Shown piece by piece: positions 11,201 through 19,100 of a stretch of DNA of 64,000 bases. Made by a program: the position numbers and the translations under genes. Source of the stretch: Ditylenchus dipsaci. Taxonomy: Eukaryota; Nematoda; Chromadorea; Rhabditida; Anguinidae. Under the pieces are notes generated by a model. It was not told the DNA's origin and made no database searches. It was given only the letters and a program-made list of their open reading frames with translations. The number at the start of each line of letters is the position of its first letter. Position 1 is the first letter of the stretch. The DNA lies in the NCBI GenBank assembly GCA_004194705.1, contig SADC01000086.1, forward strand, positions 62,001-126,000, read 5' to 3'.

Positions 11201-12245
11201 CAAGAGCAAATGCTCCACGTCCGTCTGGAGCTCAAGGTAGGAATAGCCCAAATAGTACAGGAAAAATTGTTTAGCTCGAGAAAAATGAATTTAAAAAAAC
11301 CTTTTTTTCGGACCAGTTTTAATCGAACAAATTATTCTTTTTGTATTCAAAACATTTTTTCATGTACATGGCTGATCAGAATTACTGCAGCGTCAATATA
11401 AAAACTTGCCAAGGGCTTTCGCGTACCGGTTTTCGAGGTTTCAGCCAACAATTATTTTCTTTCACTTTAGCATTTTGCTTGAAAACAAATTGGAAAGAGA
11501 AAAGAGGCTCCATTCCACAATGAACCAAGGCAAACACAACTACCCCCCCCCCATTGTGAAATAGGGCCAGAAAACACACACACGAATTATTACGTCAAAA
11601 AATTAAAAATGGGGTTTTAAAGGACCACGGTTTTTGCGCGCAGTGGCATGTGCAAAATATGAATTGGCGGGGGACACTTCTCTTTCGTCTATCAGTGTAC
11701 TCTTTCGAGCCGTTTCGAATGACTCGAAAGAGTTTTGAACTTACTTTGTTTAAAGTGTACTCTTTCGAGCCGTTTCGAATGACTCGAAAGAGTACAGCAT
11801 TAGACGAAAGAGAAGTGTCCCCCGCCAATTCAAATTTTGCGCATGCCACTGCGCTCAAAAACCATGGTCCTTTGAGCAAAAAAGCGCCATTCAAACAAGC
11901 TCAAAAAGGGCTGTAGTGATTTTGATTAACACTGTGTTTAGCAATACCATCCCCCGAAATCATGTTTTATATATCGTAAAAAATAAATTTGTTGTTGCGA
12001 ATTTTCAATTTTGACGCCAAAATTTACATTTATAAAGTATTGAGTAATACCGCTTGCTTGTCAGCAAAGGCAACATAAGCACGTCCTAAAGGTTCTAATG
12101 TATTTCCAAGCCGCACTATATGTACACTCAGGATCACGCCGAACTGAGAAAAGTATTTGCGTAGCATTTCTTCTGTAGCATCCTTCGACAGTTCTTGAAT
12201 CAAAATTTGGTGGTATCGACGTGTGGATATGACCTGACCAACCAT
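2085..12245 (-). CDS. Gene A: poly-RRM hnRNP A/B-like protein, 11 exons
   Basis: Eleven minus-strand exons, listed separately, join in one frame with phase-0 introns to give up to ten tandem RRM domains and no other recognisable domain. RRMs of the hnRNP A/B-Musashi type normally come in pairs; the PHxIDG motif before strand 4 and RNP1-like motifs such as RRFGYVSF support this affinity. RNA binding in nucleus or cytoplasm is inferred from the domain alone. Exons 1-5 and 6-10 are homologous in order, so the gene arose by duplication of a five-RRM block. Ten of the eleven exons have lengths divisible by three, counting exon 1 from its ATG; exon 7 is one base short and breaks the frame. Skipping it leaves 766 codons including stop. 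The start at 12245 is the first usable ATG, but decayed exon-like sequence continues upstream to 12402. Gene B diverges on the other side. Confidence 0.75.
2223..3223 (-). other. Gene A intron 10
   Basis: A 1-kb intron between exons 10 and 11. It contains a segment near 2505-2540 with the words CTGAATCTCAGCTTTCTAGC, related to a motif shared by several foldback elements in the window (for example 52610 and 52770). No exon is visible inside. Confidence 0.5.
3224..3469 (-). CDS. Gene A exon 10 (block II, type e)
   Basis: 82 codons, acceptor TTTTTAG, donor GAG|GTCTGT. It opens with LRNALLARPHVYAGRKIE (second half of an RRM) and closes with strands 1-3 of the next: RNP2-like VFVGGLSP, helix TTEDMLYNAFSKYG, RNP1-like SRYGYVNY. 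The TTEDMLYNAFS segment is identical in exon 5, its block I counterpart. Confidence 0.85.
3470..4500 (-). other. Gene A intron 9, GC-AG type, with foldback repeat
   Basis: The donor after exon 9 reads GCG|GCAAGT, a GC rather than GT site; the acceptor is TTTTTAG. Inside, about 3595-4250 is an imperfect foldback whose ends read GGCAGGAGTACACTA and its reverse complement, the same family as 4976-5596. No coding exon is visible in it. Confidence 0.6.
4501..4737 (-). CDS. Gene A exon 9 (block II, type d)
   Basis: 79 codons after a TTTTTAG acceptor. It starts MEKALSSGMHVVDGKEV and ends with strands 1-3 of the next RRM (FSLFVSNLP, EFFEAFGP, RNP1-like LDYGWVTF). The donor is GCG|GCAAGT; the paralogous exon 4 has GCG|GTAAGT at the same codon, which fixes the boundary. 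The RNP1 tryptophan (DYGWVTF) is shared only with exon 4. Confidence 0.8.
4829..4971. mobile_element. hAT MITE with perfect 8-bp target duplication
   Basis: A 143-bp palindromic element starting CAGAGGTGGGCAAA and ending TTTGCCAAGCTCTG, filled with CCAGACCAGATCAG-type words and their complements. It is flanked on both sides by GCAGGAGT (4821-4828 and 4972-4979). CAGAGGTGGGCAAA-like ends and 8-bp duplications are typical of hAT elements. It lies in intron 8 of gene A. Confidence 0.85.
4976..5596. repeat. Foldback repeat in gene A intron 8
   Basis: The left end (AGTACACTCTTTGGCC, then AAAAGTGAGTTTTTTGAGG) recurs inverted at 5548-5594. The middle has GC-rich words such as GGGGCGCAGGGG and GGCTTGGAGTTGAGAT that recur at 17455-17475 and 43700-43770, indicating a dispersed family. 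The hAT MITE at 4829 duplicated a target that overlaps its left end. Confidence 0.55.
5597..6427. other. Remainder of gene A intron 8
   Basis: No exon is visible. A strong hairpin is centred near 6275: CTATTTTCATGCAAATAGC at 6232-6250 pairs with GCTATTTGCATTGAAATAG at about 6291-6309, and the weaker pairing extends outward. Confidence 0.5.
6428..6664 (-). CDS. Gene A exon 8 (block II, type c)
   Basis: 79 codons, acceptor TTTTGTAG, donor GAG|GTGATT. It begins VEDLTSQVHMIDGQRVQV and ends with the next RRM first half (IWVHHLSLSTTDESL, HFSKFGNLL, RNP1-like SRCFGFVCF). It corresponds to exon 3 in block I, sharing MTSQ/LTSQ, STTDE and GNLL..V.....TGESR. Confidence 0.8.
6690..7054. repeat. Foldback MITE in gene A intron 7
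   Basis: The ends GCACGGCGATAATTC and GAATTCTCGCCGTGC are inverted copies, and the arms carry repeated TAATTCCGCG words. The right interior is a diverged complement of the left (GATTCTGACACCGGATTC against GAATCTGGTGTCAGAATC). No coding content. Confidence 0.65.
7136..7359 (-). pseudogene. Gene A exon 7 (block II, type b), frameshifted
   Basis: The segment has an acceptor (GTTTAG) and a donor (AAA|GTAATT) at the expected places and starts VNIAMKSQPHIINDQTV, like exon 2 (LDLAINSQPHVISSQ). It then meets a TAG, while the matching second half (EMSPFTTEESLRTYFSSYG) lies in another frame. Its 224 bases are one short of a multiple of three, consistent with a single-base deletion. The RNP1 site is eroded. 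It is either a dead exon or a sequence error; skipping it keeps the gene in frame. Confidence 0.7.
7407..7697 (-). CDS. Gene A exon 6 (block II, type a)
   Basis: 97 codons, the longest exon of the gene; acceptor TTGTTCAG, donor ACG|GTAGGA. It begins VSKAVRAGPHEIDGKMVNV, has an extended linker of about 30 residues rich in charged residues, then the next RRM half (LFIEDLPKDATEE, HFSQFGSVLNVH, RNP1-like GHGFVVF). KDATEE and the FSQFG..L.VH pattern match exon 1. Confidence 0.8.
7698..8261 (-). other. Gene A intron 5
   Basis: About 560 bases, AT-rich, with no repeat end or exon that I can support. Confidence 0.5.
8262..8510 (-). CDS. Gene A exon 5 (block I, type e)
   Basis: 83 codons, acceptor TTTTTTAG, donor GAG|GTCTGT. 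It starts LNRALAERSHVIKGKKVDV and ends LFVAGLSPGTTEDML, NAFSEFGSVLSCRVK, RNP1-like SKRSGFVHF. Exon 10 is its close paralogue (TTEDMLYNAFS and SCRVK are common to both), and the two even share the same donor sequence. Confidence 0.85.
8832..9068 (-). CDS. Gene A exon 4 (block I, type d)
   Basis: 79 codons, acceptor TTGTTCAG, donor GCG|GTAAGT. It starts LDNAFSSSPHIIDGNEV, then FSLFAANLP, HFKQFGPIYRLNIR and RNP1-like CDYGWVTF. It is the paralogue of exon 9 (REFSLF, FGP and DYGWVTF shared) but keeps the ordinary GT donor. Confidence 0.85.
9125..9364 (-). CDS. Gene A exon 3 (block I, type c)
   Basis: 80 codons, acceptor GATTTAG, donor GAG|GTTAGT. It starts AGENMTSQSHVLGG and ends with LHVGNLSPSTTDEML, SQFGNLLNAKV and the best RNP1 of the gene, SRRFGYVSF, which keeps the aromatic positions used for RNA stacking in hnRNP A1-type domains. 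Paralogue of exon 8. Confidence 0.85.
9653..9800. mobile_element. Tc1/pogo-like MITE, TA-flanked
   Basis: Ends read TACTGTATTTTTTCTATTA and, inverted, AGAAAATACGGTA. These are diverged forms of the TACCGTATT terminus seen in several elements here (18113-18370, 19658-19911). TA at both outer ends fits Tc1/mariner/pogo target preference. It lies in intron 2 of gene A. Confidence 0.5.
10020..10247 (-). CDS. Gene A exon 2 (block I, type b)
   Basis: 76 codons with no internal Met, so easily missed: acceptor CTTTTAG, donor AAA|GTAAGT. It starts LDLAINSQPHVISSQPVTV and ends FSVLGLSPSTTQQSL, LCGFGKILYCSIR, with a weak RNP1 (RHATVNF). It is intact, while its paralogue exon 7 is broken. Phase 0 on both sides joins it to exons 1 and 3. 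Confidence 0.8.
10419..10692. repeat. Foldback element with ACTCGCCAAC repeats
   Basis: Ends GGGACGCGACCGACTCGC and, inverted, GCGAGTTAGTTGCGTCCC. Both arms carry several direct copies of a roughly 10-bp ACTCGCCAAC-like word. Non-coding. Confidence 0.6.
10921..11071. mobile_element. Tigger/pogo-type MITE
   Basis: Starts TACAGTAAACCCCGATTTA and ends with an inverted CGAGGGTCTACTGCA. Repeated CCGTTAAATCG words lie inside. TACAGT-type ends that recruit a TA target are characteristic of the pogo/Tigger group. Confidence 0.6.
11617..11875. repeat. Foldback element with internal 60-bp direct repeat
   Basis: The arms (AAAGGACCACGG..., GCAGTGGCATG, GAATTGGCGGGGGACA) match in inverted orientation. 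The centre has two direct copies, 60 bases apart, of a hairpin-forming segment beginning GTACTCTTTCGAGCC. Related ends occur at 49984-50225 and 63270-63515. Confidence 0.65.
12051..12245 (-). CDS. Gene A exon 1 (block I, type a), first usable ATG
   Basis: 65 codons from an ATG at 12245, donor GCG|GTATTA. The frame reads MVGQVIS, then an RRM first half: ILIQELSKDATEEML, YFSQFGVILSVHI, RNP1-like GRAYVAF. It is the counterpart of exon 6 (KDATEE, FSQFG..L.VH). Upstream to 12402 the minus strand has an acceptor (TTTTTTAG) and a decayed half-RRM (KSVLSKYAPH, then a stop), so the exon may once have been longer and the present start secondary. Confidence 0.6.
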
Positions 12246-12402
12246 TGCAGGAAAAGGAATCGCAGACCGTCAACTGACTTGTTAAGAAATAGAGATGCAT
12301 TGCAGGAATTGCTCAGTAGACGAAGCACTTCAAATTTTTGGCTAAAAAACCATGAGGTGCATATTTCGAAAGCACACTTTTCAGCATTTCAGCATAACTA
12401 AT
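12246..12402 (-). pseudogene. Decayed 5' half of gene A exon 1
   Basis: After a TTTTTTAG acceptor the minus strand reads ISYAEMLKSVLSKYAPH, resembling the helix 2 to PHxIDG half of the RRM exons, then a TGA; a second fragment (SVDG) lies in another frame relative to the start at 12245. At least one stop and a frameshift separate it from the intact part. Confidence 0.4.
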
Positions 12403-12839
12403 CTAAAAAAAGCATTTTTAAATGGATTTCGGCTGAATTTCAGACAATTTCAACTCGTTGAAGCTTCGGCGCTAATGGAGAATCGGTTCCTATTTTTTCT
12501 TTAAAAAAATCAACAGGGGCACCAAGGCAAAATGGGAACCGATTCTCTACTTGTGCCGAAGGACAGCATCCCAAGTGCCCGCTGCTCCAAAGAGTATTTT
12601 TCTCTAAGCCAACTTTCTTTTAGTTTTGCCTAAGCATAAGTCTAAGGCCCGAGCCTAATCCTAAGTTAGCGCGCTACACATTGCAAAAAAGACAACTTAA
12701 AAAAATTCAAGGGAACCCAAAATAGTACGCTTAGAGAAAAATACTCTTGGGTGAGGGGGATGGGAGGTGGTCACTTGGGCTTTTACGATGCCGAAGCTTT
12801 TGTGAAAGTTGAGTTTCAATTTTTTCGAAACTTTTTTCA

Positions 12840-13490
12840 GCTCTCAAATTTGTTCCCGCCCAGGGTCTGACACTTTTTTACCCTGATTTTTAGTATCTTT
12901 TGCTGAAACTTATTCGTCAGTCTAGTCTAATATGTCGTAAGGATTCTGATTTTGTTGGTCGTTACTAGGGTTGTCGAGGCCTCGAAATTTTCGAGGCTTC
13001 GACTCGAGGACTCGAACCGACTCGAAAATTTTCGAGGCCTCGACTCGAACTCGAAAACTCGAAAATTTTCGAGTTTTCGAGTTTTCAAGTCTAAAATTCG
13101 AAATTGAGGCTTCGAAACTCGAAAAATAACTAGAAATTTTTTTTTGAGGCCTCGAGACTCGAAAAAAGGACTTGAAACTCGAAAATTTTCGATTTTTCGA
13201 GTCCAAAACTCGAAATCGAGGCCTCGACTCGACAACCCTAGTCGTTACCGACAAATACGTTATTGTTTTAAACGGGTGTACTTTATAGCGAGACTCTAGG
13301 TCTAGGTGGCAAAACTGACGTATTTCTTAGAAACGACCAGCGAAATCAGAATCCTTGCGATATTGTGCACTAGACTGACGAATCAGATTCGGAAAAAAGA
13401 CTTCAAAAATCAGGGTAAAAAATTGTCAAACCCTGGGTGGGAACAAACTGGAGAAATGTACACTATATCGAGACTTAACTGTATACATAT
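12840..13490. repeat. pogo-type foldback interrupted by a hAT MITE
   Basis: The left arm (CCCAGGGTCTGACAC..., AAGGATTCTGATTTTG) recurs inverted at 13320-13445 (AATCAGAATCCTTGCG, CAAACCCTGGGTGGG). The same arm words (GGGTCCGACAC, GGATTCxGATTTTGCCG) form the family at 33618-34044, 49716-49970 and fragments at 16570-16650, 20230-20560, 30940-31240 and 52130-52340. Confidence 0.6.
12966..13240. mobile_element. hAT MITE with perfect 8-bp target duplication
   Basis: A 275-bp element beginning TAGGGTTGTCGAGGCCTCGA and ending with the exact complement, filled with TCGAGxCTCGAAA words. It is flanked by GTCGTTAC on both sides (12958-12965, 13241-13248). It sits in the loop of the foldback at 12840-13490, so it is the younger insertion. 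Confidence 0.85.
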
Positions 13491-14023
13491 TTGGTATTAT
13501 ATTTCAAAAATATATAATTTCAACAACCCAATTTTTTCTGGGTAACCTTTAGTTTGATTCTCAGTCTGTGGATGACCTCTGTAAAGGCAAGGCTCAAACC
13601 AGAAGTGGGTAAGCAAAAATCTTGTTTTTGACATTATATATCACACAAAATGTATACTTTCAAAAATGTATTGAAAAAAATTATATTTAAAAATGACCGC
13701 AAATATCTGAAAAATGACCACAAATCTTTATTGATTAGGCTGGTTTCAGAAACCGTTCCAAGGCGCAGGATAGTTGACTTACTTTCACGAAAAACTACAA
13801 AAATTTGAGATTGACATAGGAAAAAAATTTATGGCCGATGAAATTAACCAAAAACAACAGGAGGGACCCAAGCAAATTTGGTGAATTTCGATTTGCCTTG
13901 GTAGACCAGGGCGTATTTTCCCGGGAACATAGGTTCTAATTTTTTTTCTCTCAGAAAACACCGTTTTCTTTCTGGAAATAGCTTTAAAATGACTTTAAAT
14001 GGATCAGTAACACTTAGAGTGAC

Positions 14024-15118
14024 TACCGTATAACCTCTTTTAATCCCCCAGGGGATTATTAATCAACCCTCCTCGGAGGGTGGGGGATTAATAGAGGGAG
14101 GGGGATTATACTTCAACCTTTTTAGCGCCGAAGGCGCCACAAATTTTTTTAAAACGTTATTTTAAAAATTGTAATTCTAATTTATGGTCCGCCTATATTT
14201 TTGTCTTACGTGTATTTGACGTCTCACCTTTCGCTCACTTTTTTCTTCCACATGATTTTGTATATCCAGAAAGCTACTTTGCGTTCAAAAGTCGACTTCA
14301 GCTGTACAACTGCTCTCCAACAAAGCCAGACCATAAGCCCTCATGGCGCGAAAGTCTTCTCACCATTCCTTCTCGTTGCGTTTGGTAGCGATGCCGAATC
14401 TCTCCACTCTACGCAACGCCAGTTTTAATATTTCGTACATACTATTAGTGATCTATCAATCGCAGAAGTTGAACAGGTTTTTCGACCCTAGCGATGCAAA
14501 TGCTTAGAACACAAATAATTAAATCATTCGTTTTTTATACCATTTCGGTACATTACCCAGTGTTCATTTCCGTAGTCGAATTTACGGTTGCGATTTATGC
14601 GCCTGCGATCCGCCAGCACTTGAGATCGTCTTGGAATGGGTGGATTGAGCCCGACAGGAATTCTCTGAGGAAGTGATTGTCAAACTGCTTAATGGTTAGT
14701 TTTGAATTTCTCTTTAAGTATCAACGCAATTATTTGCTTTGTGCCTTCAACAAATCCGTCAATGGATTAGAGGATATACAAATAGCGGGCTTCAAACCAA
14801 GTGGGCCAATTGAATGGCCTTGACATTTTTTGCAAGATTAGAGAAAAAACTAAGTCGAGATTGGCAGGACATTAAAAAAATAAGCCCCTAGAATGTTGAC
14901 GAAAACTAGATTTTTATCAAAAATATCAATGAAAATAAGCTGTTCGATAGTGTTTGAAATGAAAGCTGATTTTATTGGATCAAGGCCTCGTTTGTGAAAA
15001 AATCATTAAGTTTTAACATGGAAATTAACTAGTGAAATGTTAAAAAAACCAGCAAGGTCACCTCGAAAATCGGAGGGGGATTATTAGAGGGTGGGGGATT
15101 AATAGAGGTTATACGGTA
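14024..15118 (+). mobile_element. Decayed Tigger/pogo DNA transposon
   Basis: Terminal inverted repeats read TACCGTATAACCTCTTTTAAT and, inverted, ATTAATAGAGGTTATACGGTA, flanked by TA. Near 14605-14690 one frame reads ALEIVLEWVD, stop, ARQEFSEEVIVK, which resembles the C-terminal end of DDE_1 (pogo/Tigger) transposases, where a WV..AW..I..EIIVKSF pattern is usual. A stop codon and the absence of other domains mark it as dead. Outer flanks at 13690-13735 and 15134-15190 are inverted copies of TGACCGCAAAT words, so it inserted in an older foldback. Confidence 0.65.
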
Positions 15119-15232
15119 TATAGACCATCAGAAGCCGATGAAAATTTGCGGTCAATTTTTCAGAGATTTGCGGTCATTTTTCAAAGATTTGGGTTCAGAA
15201 TTAAATACCACCCTATTCAAAACAGGTAACTA

Positions 15233-15499
15233 CTTATGCGGACCTTATGTACTTTGGGGGGGGGGGCACCGATTTTTTCACCAAAATTTTTACGTTTTAT
15301 ATAGTGATCAAGTTAATTATGGTGATTTAATTGACCATGATCACTTTAATCAACATATTTTCTATGGTCACTAAGAGACGGTTAACATAATTATTATGAT
15401 TATTAGAATCAACATGTAAAAATTGAAGAAAAAACCGAGGTGAAAAAATCGGTGGCCACCACCCCCCCCCCCCCCCCAAAGTACATAAGGTCCCTTATG
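15233..15499. repeat. Foldback element with G-run and C-run arms
   Basis: The left arm ACCTTATGTACTTT followed by a G run pairs with a C run followed by AAAGTACATAAGGT on the right. The homopolymers of opposite type sit at matching positions in the arms. Confidence 0.6.
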
Positions 15500-15886
15500 C
15501 CTTATTATATTTTAAACATTTGAAAAAATAGGTGAATGAGGCATGTATCGCCGACTATTATACAATCCTGGTAGGAGTCCGGCAAAAAAGACCCTTTGAG
15601 GTAAACTTGAAAAAAATATTCCATTTTTATCGAAATTTTGCCTAACTTGGCAATTAAAATAATAATGTAAAACAAAAATTCAAATAACTTTTTTTAAAAA
15701 TAGCTTGGCATTGTGTTTTTACAATTCAAAAACAATATTTTTGCATTTTCAAAAAGTAGAAATATTATATTTTCACCTATTGTTTGGTTCAAATAATCTA
15801 AAGCAAAATTCCACAAGTAATAGCATTATGATAGTAAGTTTTTTGACTTTCCGAATTTTTTCAAGCAAACTTAAATTTGTTTGCAG
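15500..15886. other. AT-rich upstream flank of gene B exon 1
   Basis: No exon or repeat end that I can support. The sequence ends in a pyrimidine-poor tract and the TTTGCAG acceptor of exon B1. Confidence 0.4.
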
Positions 15887-16140
15887 CTGACCCGGATGCT
15901 AGCCAGCTGCAGTGGTAGTGCCTTGCTACTTCAACCATTAGTCAATCCAGTGAATCTGCTCAGTAATCGTATGCTCAATAACAAACTGTACGTGGGCAGT
16001 TGGCGGAAAACAGTACTGAGGACTCGATCAAGCAGTTCTACTCCCAGTTTGGCAATATCAAGGCTTTTAAGTCGGTTCACGAGGCTGATTTAAGGCATTC
16101 TCTCAAACACGTTTTTGTCTCCTACTCTTCTAAGGACGAG
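15887..16140 (+). pseudogene. Gene B exon B1, one-base frameshift
   Basis: Acceptor TTTGCAG, donor GAG|GTTGGT. It begins LTRMLASCSG and continues to KLYVG in frame 1; the continuation LAENSTEDSIKQFYSQFG, then HVFVSYSSKDE, is in another frame. The length (254) is one base short of a multiple of three, so a single deletion in the RNP2 region breaks it. Confidence 0.7.
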
Positions 16141-19100
16141 GTTGGTTTTTCATCCGTAGATTTATTGCTCGAAATTAGGGTTTTCATCAATTTATTGATC
16201 TAGTGTTTCTATCTAGCGGCTTGGAAAGATACCAGCTTTACCCAAAAAGCCTGCAAATTCGTAAATTACTAATTTACGAAAAAATTACAAAAAGTTTTAA
16301 ATTTGTCTTTAGAGTCAAACATTTGGGGCATTTTTTAAATTATCGCCTATATTGGCGTTTTGTTTTTGCATTTTTTTCTCAATTCTAGCCTTTTATTCAT
16401 GCCTCATCCGAAAAAATGTGAGGTCGTTTAAAGGAAGCAGCTACTTGGCAAATAAACACAATTAAAAATGAATTTATAACGAAAAAGTCGTTAATATTCC
16501 ATTGTAGCTCCCCCCACCAGAAAGCTATACCAGTGTATTTTGCCACCGTTTTCAAAATTTGAGTCGGGCACCCCGACCAGACTGTTGAAAAATGACTGGC
16601 AAAAGACCTGAAAAAAGCGTCGGACCCAAAGCGGGAACAAACCTGAGAAGTGGGTGCCGTTCAACTGAGGTTTGTATTTACTGCATTTTCATTCGACTTC
16701 ACATTTTAAGTCAGTATTTTTCGTACATTCACGTCGGCGTCAAAGTCAATTGGTTGATAAAAATGACGTCTGAAAAGAAAAAAATGATAACCCAAAAATA
16801 AAAATAAATTTCAGCTGGACACAGCCATGTCCCAACTGCCCCATGTAATTGATGGATCTAATGTGTGGGTGTTTCCAATGCCAGAAGCTCTTCCTCGTCA
16901 ACAAAAGTCGTTCAAACCACAGATAATAGAGGAGCGTCAGGAGCAGGAGCTCCAAAACAAGCCTTGCTTTGAGCTTCTCATCGGCAAACTATCCCCCGCT
17001 TCCACTTTCCAATCCATACTAGATTTCTACACCAAATTTGATCCCGATATCAAAGTCAGTTTACGGATGAATGAGGATGGCCACACAATCTGCACAGCTT
17101 TAATCATGTTTTCTTCAGTTGAAGGAGTGGGTTTGATAAAAAAAAATCTACAGCAAATCATTGAAATTTTGATTCATTTAGCTGATCAAAAGTGTGAATC
17201 AACCTGCGCACAAGATCAATGGCAAAAGGGTAGAAGGTGGGATATTATGTCGCTACTCGGTTTTAACCCCCCGTAGAAAGAGCTCCTCGGTTTCAAACCG
17301 CTTCCCCCCCCTCCCTACCAATAATTTTTAAGCTTAGGAATTAGGCTTAGCTCTCAGGCTTAGGCTTCGGGCGCCGGGGTGCGGTAAAACCGAGTAGCTT
17401 TTTGGGGGTAGCGTCAATATTTTGCTTGCTTGGAAATAGTTAACTGTTTAAAGGTGGTGGCTTGGAGTTGAGATGTGCACACCCACATACTCTGGATGCA
17501 TGAAAAAAAGCATGCTAGCCAGAGTTTATTTATGCGGTGGACCTCAGTTGATAGAATTATGTTTAATATATTCTGTTCTTGCTTAATATAGAGCCCCTTA
17601 TTCCGTTTCAGATGGTTCTTAGTGGCATTTCTGCCCAAAGTGGTCCTTTTTTGTCCCTTCCTATACCAATACGGCGCCTAAACCCTTTTAAATGGTGATT
17701 GAACCTTCTTGTCTGTATCTGGCCCTGCATGGAAACCATTTAATTTCAAATTTAACCACATTTACAAGTTGCTAATTTGAATGCCTTTGGGTGTAAACTT
17801 TATTTCTTCAGTTTTTTCAGTGATTGCGCTGAATTAAGCCTACAAAATATCGAAGAATCAACTGGAAACATTTCCATCATTGCTTTTTTTAGTCAACAAC
17901 TGTCTCAAATTTTTGATTTGGAGCAAAATAAAGTCAGCCAGAAACCATTTATTTCGTTTTATATTGCCTACAGTAGCAAGCACATCAATAATATGCAGGG
18001 ACATTTTGCAATGAAAAATATCGAAGGTGTGAGGAATAGTAAAAATTAACGATTTGCGGAACAACGTTGCTTTAAATTTCTCTCCTAGGTTTTGTCTGTA
18101 ACTTAGCCACAATACCGTATTTCCTCTAATTGCCGCCCCCCCTCTAATTGATGACCGCCCCCCCCCCCAACTTCAAGGGATCTGAAAATCCTGTTTTCAT
18201 TTACTGTTTGAGCTGTCTAAAAGTGCCTGCGAGGGATTTCAAAAATCTAACAGGCAATTTTTACACAGCTCAAACATTAAATTAAAACACGACTTTTGAA
18301 CCACTTGAAGTTTAAAAAAATTGCATGCTTCTAATTGCCGCCCCGGGCGGCAATTAGAGGAAATACGGTAATTGTAGAACTCTGCCTGATAATGTATCTG
18401 GCAATCGCAAGACTCGTAGAATTATTTTGATATCGAACATCAAATAAAATATGAACAAAAACGAAGTTTGCACTCAAAGAGATTCGAACCAGCAACCTGC
18501 AAATGTGGTTTAATCTGAAATAAAGCCGTTTCCATGCAGGACCAGATACGGAAAGGAGATACACCCTGCCTTTGATTGTTTTATTTAAAACTGAGAATTA
18601 CTTTTTGGCGCCAATTTAAAAAAATTCATTTTTTTTTTCATTTTTCGGTGGACCAAGGCAAATACAACAAAAACTCGAAAAAATGCTACACTATTCAGGG
18701 TCAAGAATCACGGTTCTAAGGTCTCCGAGATAGCGTTAATTTTGAGATGGCTGGAAAGGAGCGGTATTTATTTTTTAGGTAATATTTAATTCTGTCACCA
18801 AATTGCTGAAAAATGTCCGCAAATTCAATGAAAAATGTCCCCAAATTTTATATGTCCCAAATTGCTGAAAAATGTCTCCAAATATTCTAAAATATGTCCC
18901 CTAATTTGTTATTTTATTATCTGTTTTTCCTTTGGAGACAATTTTTGATGACACATTTCAGAATATTTGGGGACATTTTTCAGCAATTTGGGGACATTTT
19001 TCAGAATTTTGGGGACGAAATTAATTTCCACCCTTATTTTTTAATATAGCTCCTCGCAACAGGTGGGGTCCGGCATGCCTGCTAAACTTGTGTGAGCAAG

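Larger units (their letters stand above)
10248..12050 (-). other. Gene A intron 1, rich in MITEs
   Basis: The 1.8-kb intron holds three inverted-repeat elements (10419-10692, 10921-11071, 11617-11875, listed separately). Between them there is AT-rich sequence without an exon that I can support. Confidence 0.5.
12403..15886. other. Divergent intergenic region between genes A and B
   Basis: About 3.5 kb between the diverging RRM genes, filled with inverted-repeat elements: a foldback at 12460-12800 (CTTCGGC ends, TTTCTCTAAGC inner arms), one at 12840-13490, a Tigger relic and a G-run foldback. No further RRM exon is visible. Any promoter of gene A or B should lie here, but I see no convincing core element. 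Confidence 0.5.
17711..18554. repeat. Inverted repeats bracketing RRM exon B4
   Basis: 17711-17772 (TATCTGGCCCTGCATGGAAA, then ACCACATTTACAAGTTGC) recurs inverted at 18494-18554 (GCAACCTGCAAATGTGGT, CCATGCAGGACCAGATA). Exon B4 and the MITE 18113-18370 lie between the arms. The right arm sits beside a box B-like GATTCGAACC at about 18481-18490. Confidence 0.6.

Noticed and set aside
12922..13254. Two overlapping minus-strand frames of over 100 residues
   Set aside because: They cross a hAT MITE made of TCGAG words; the repeat itself creates the open frames.
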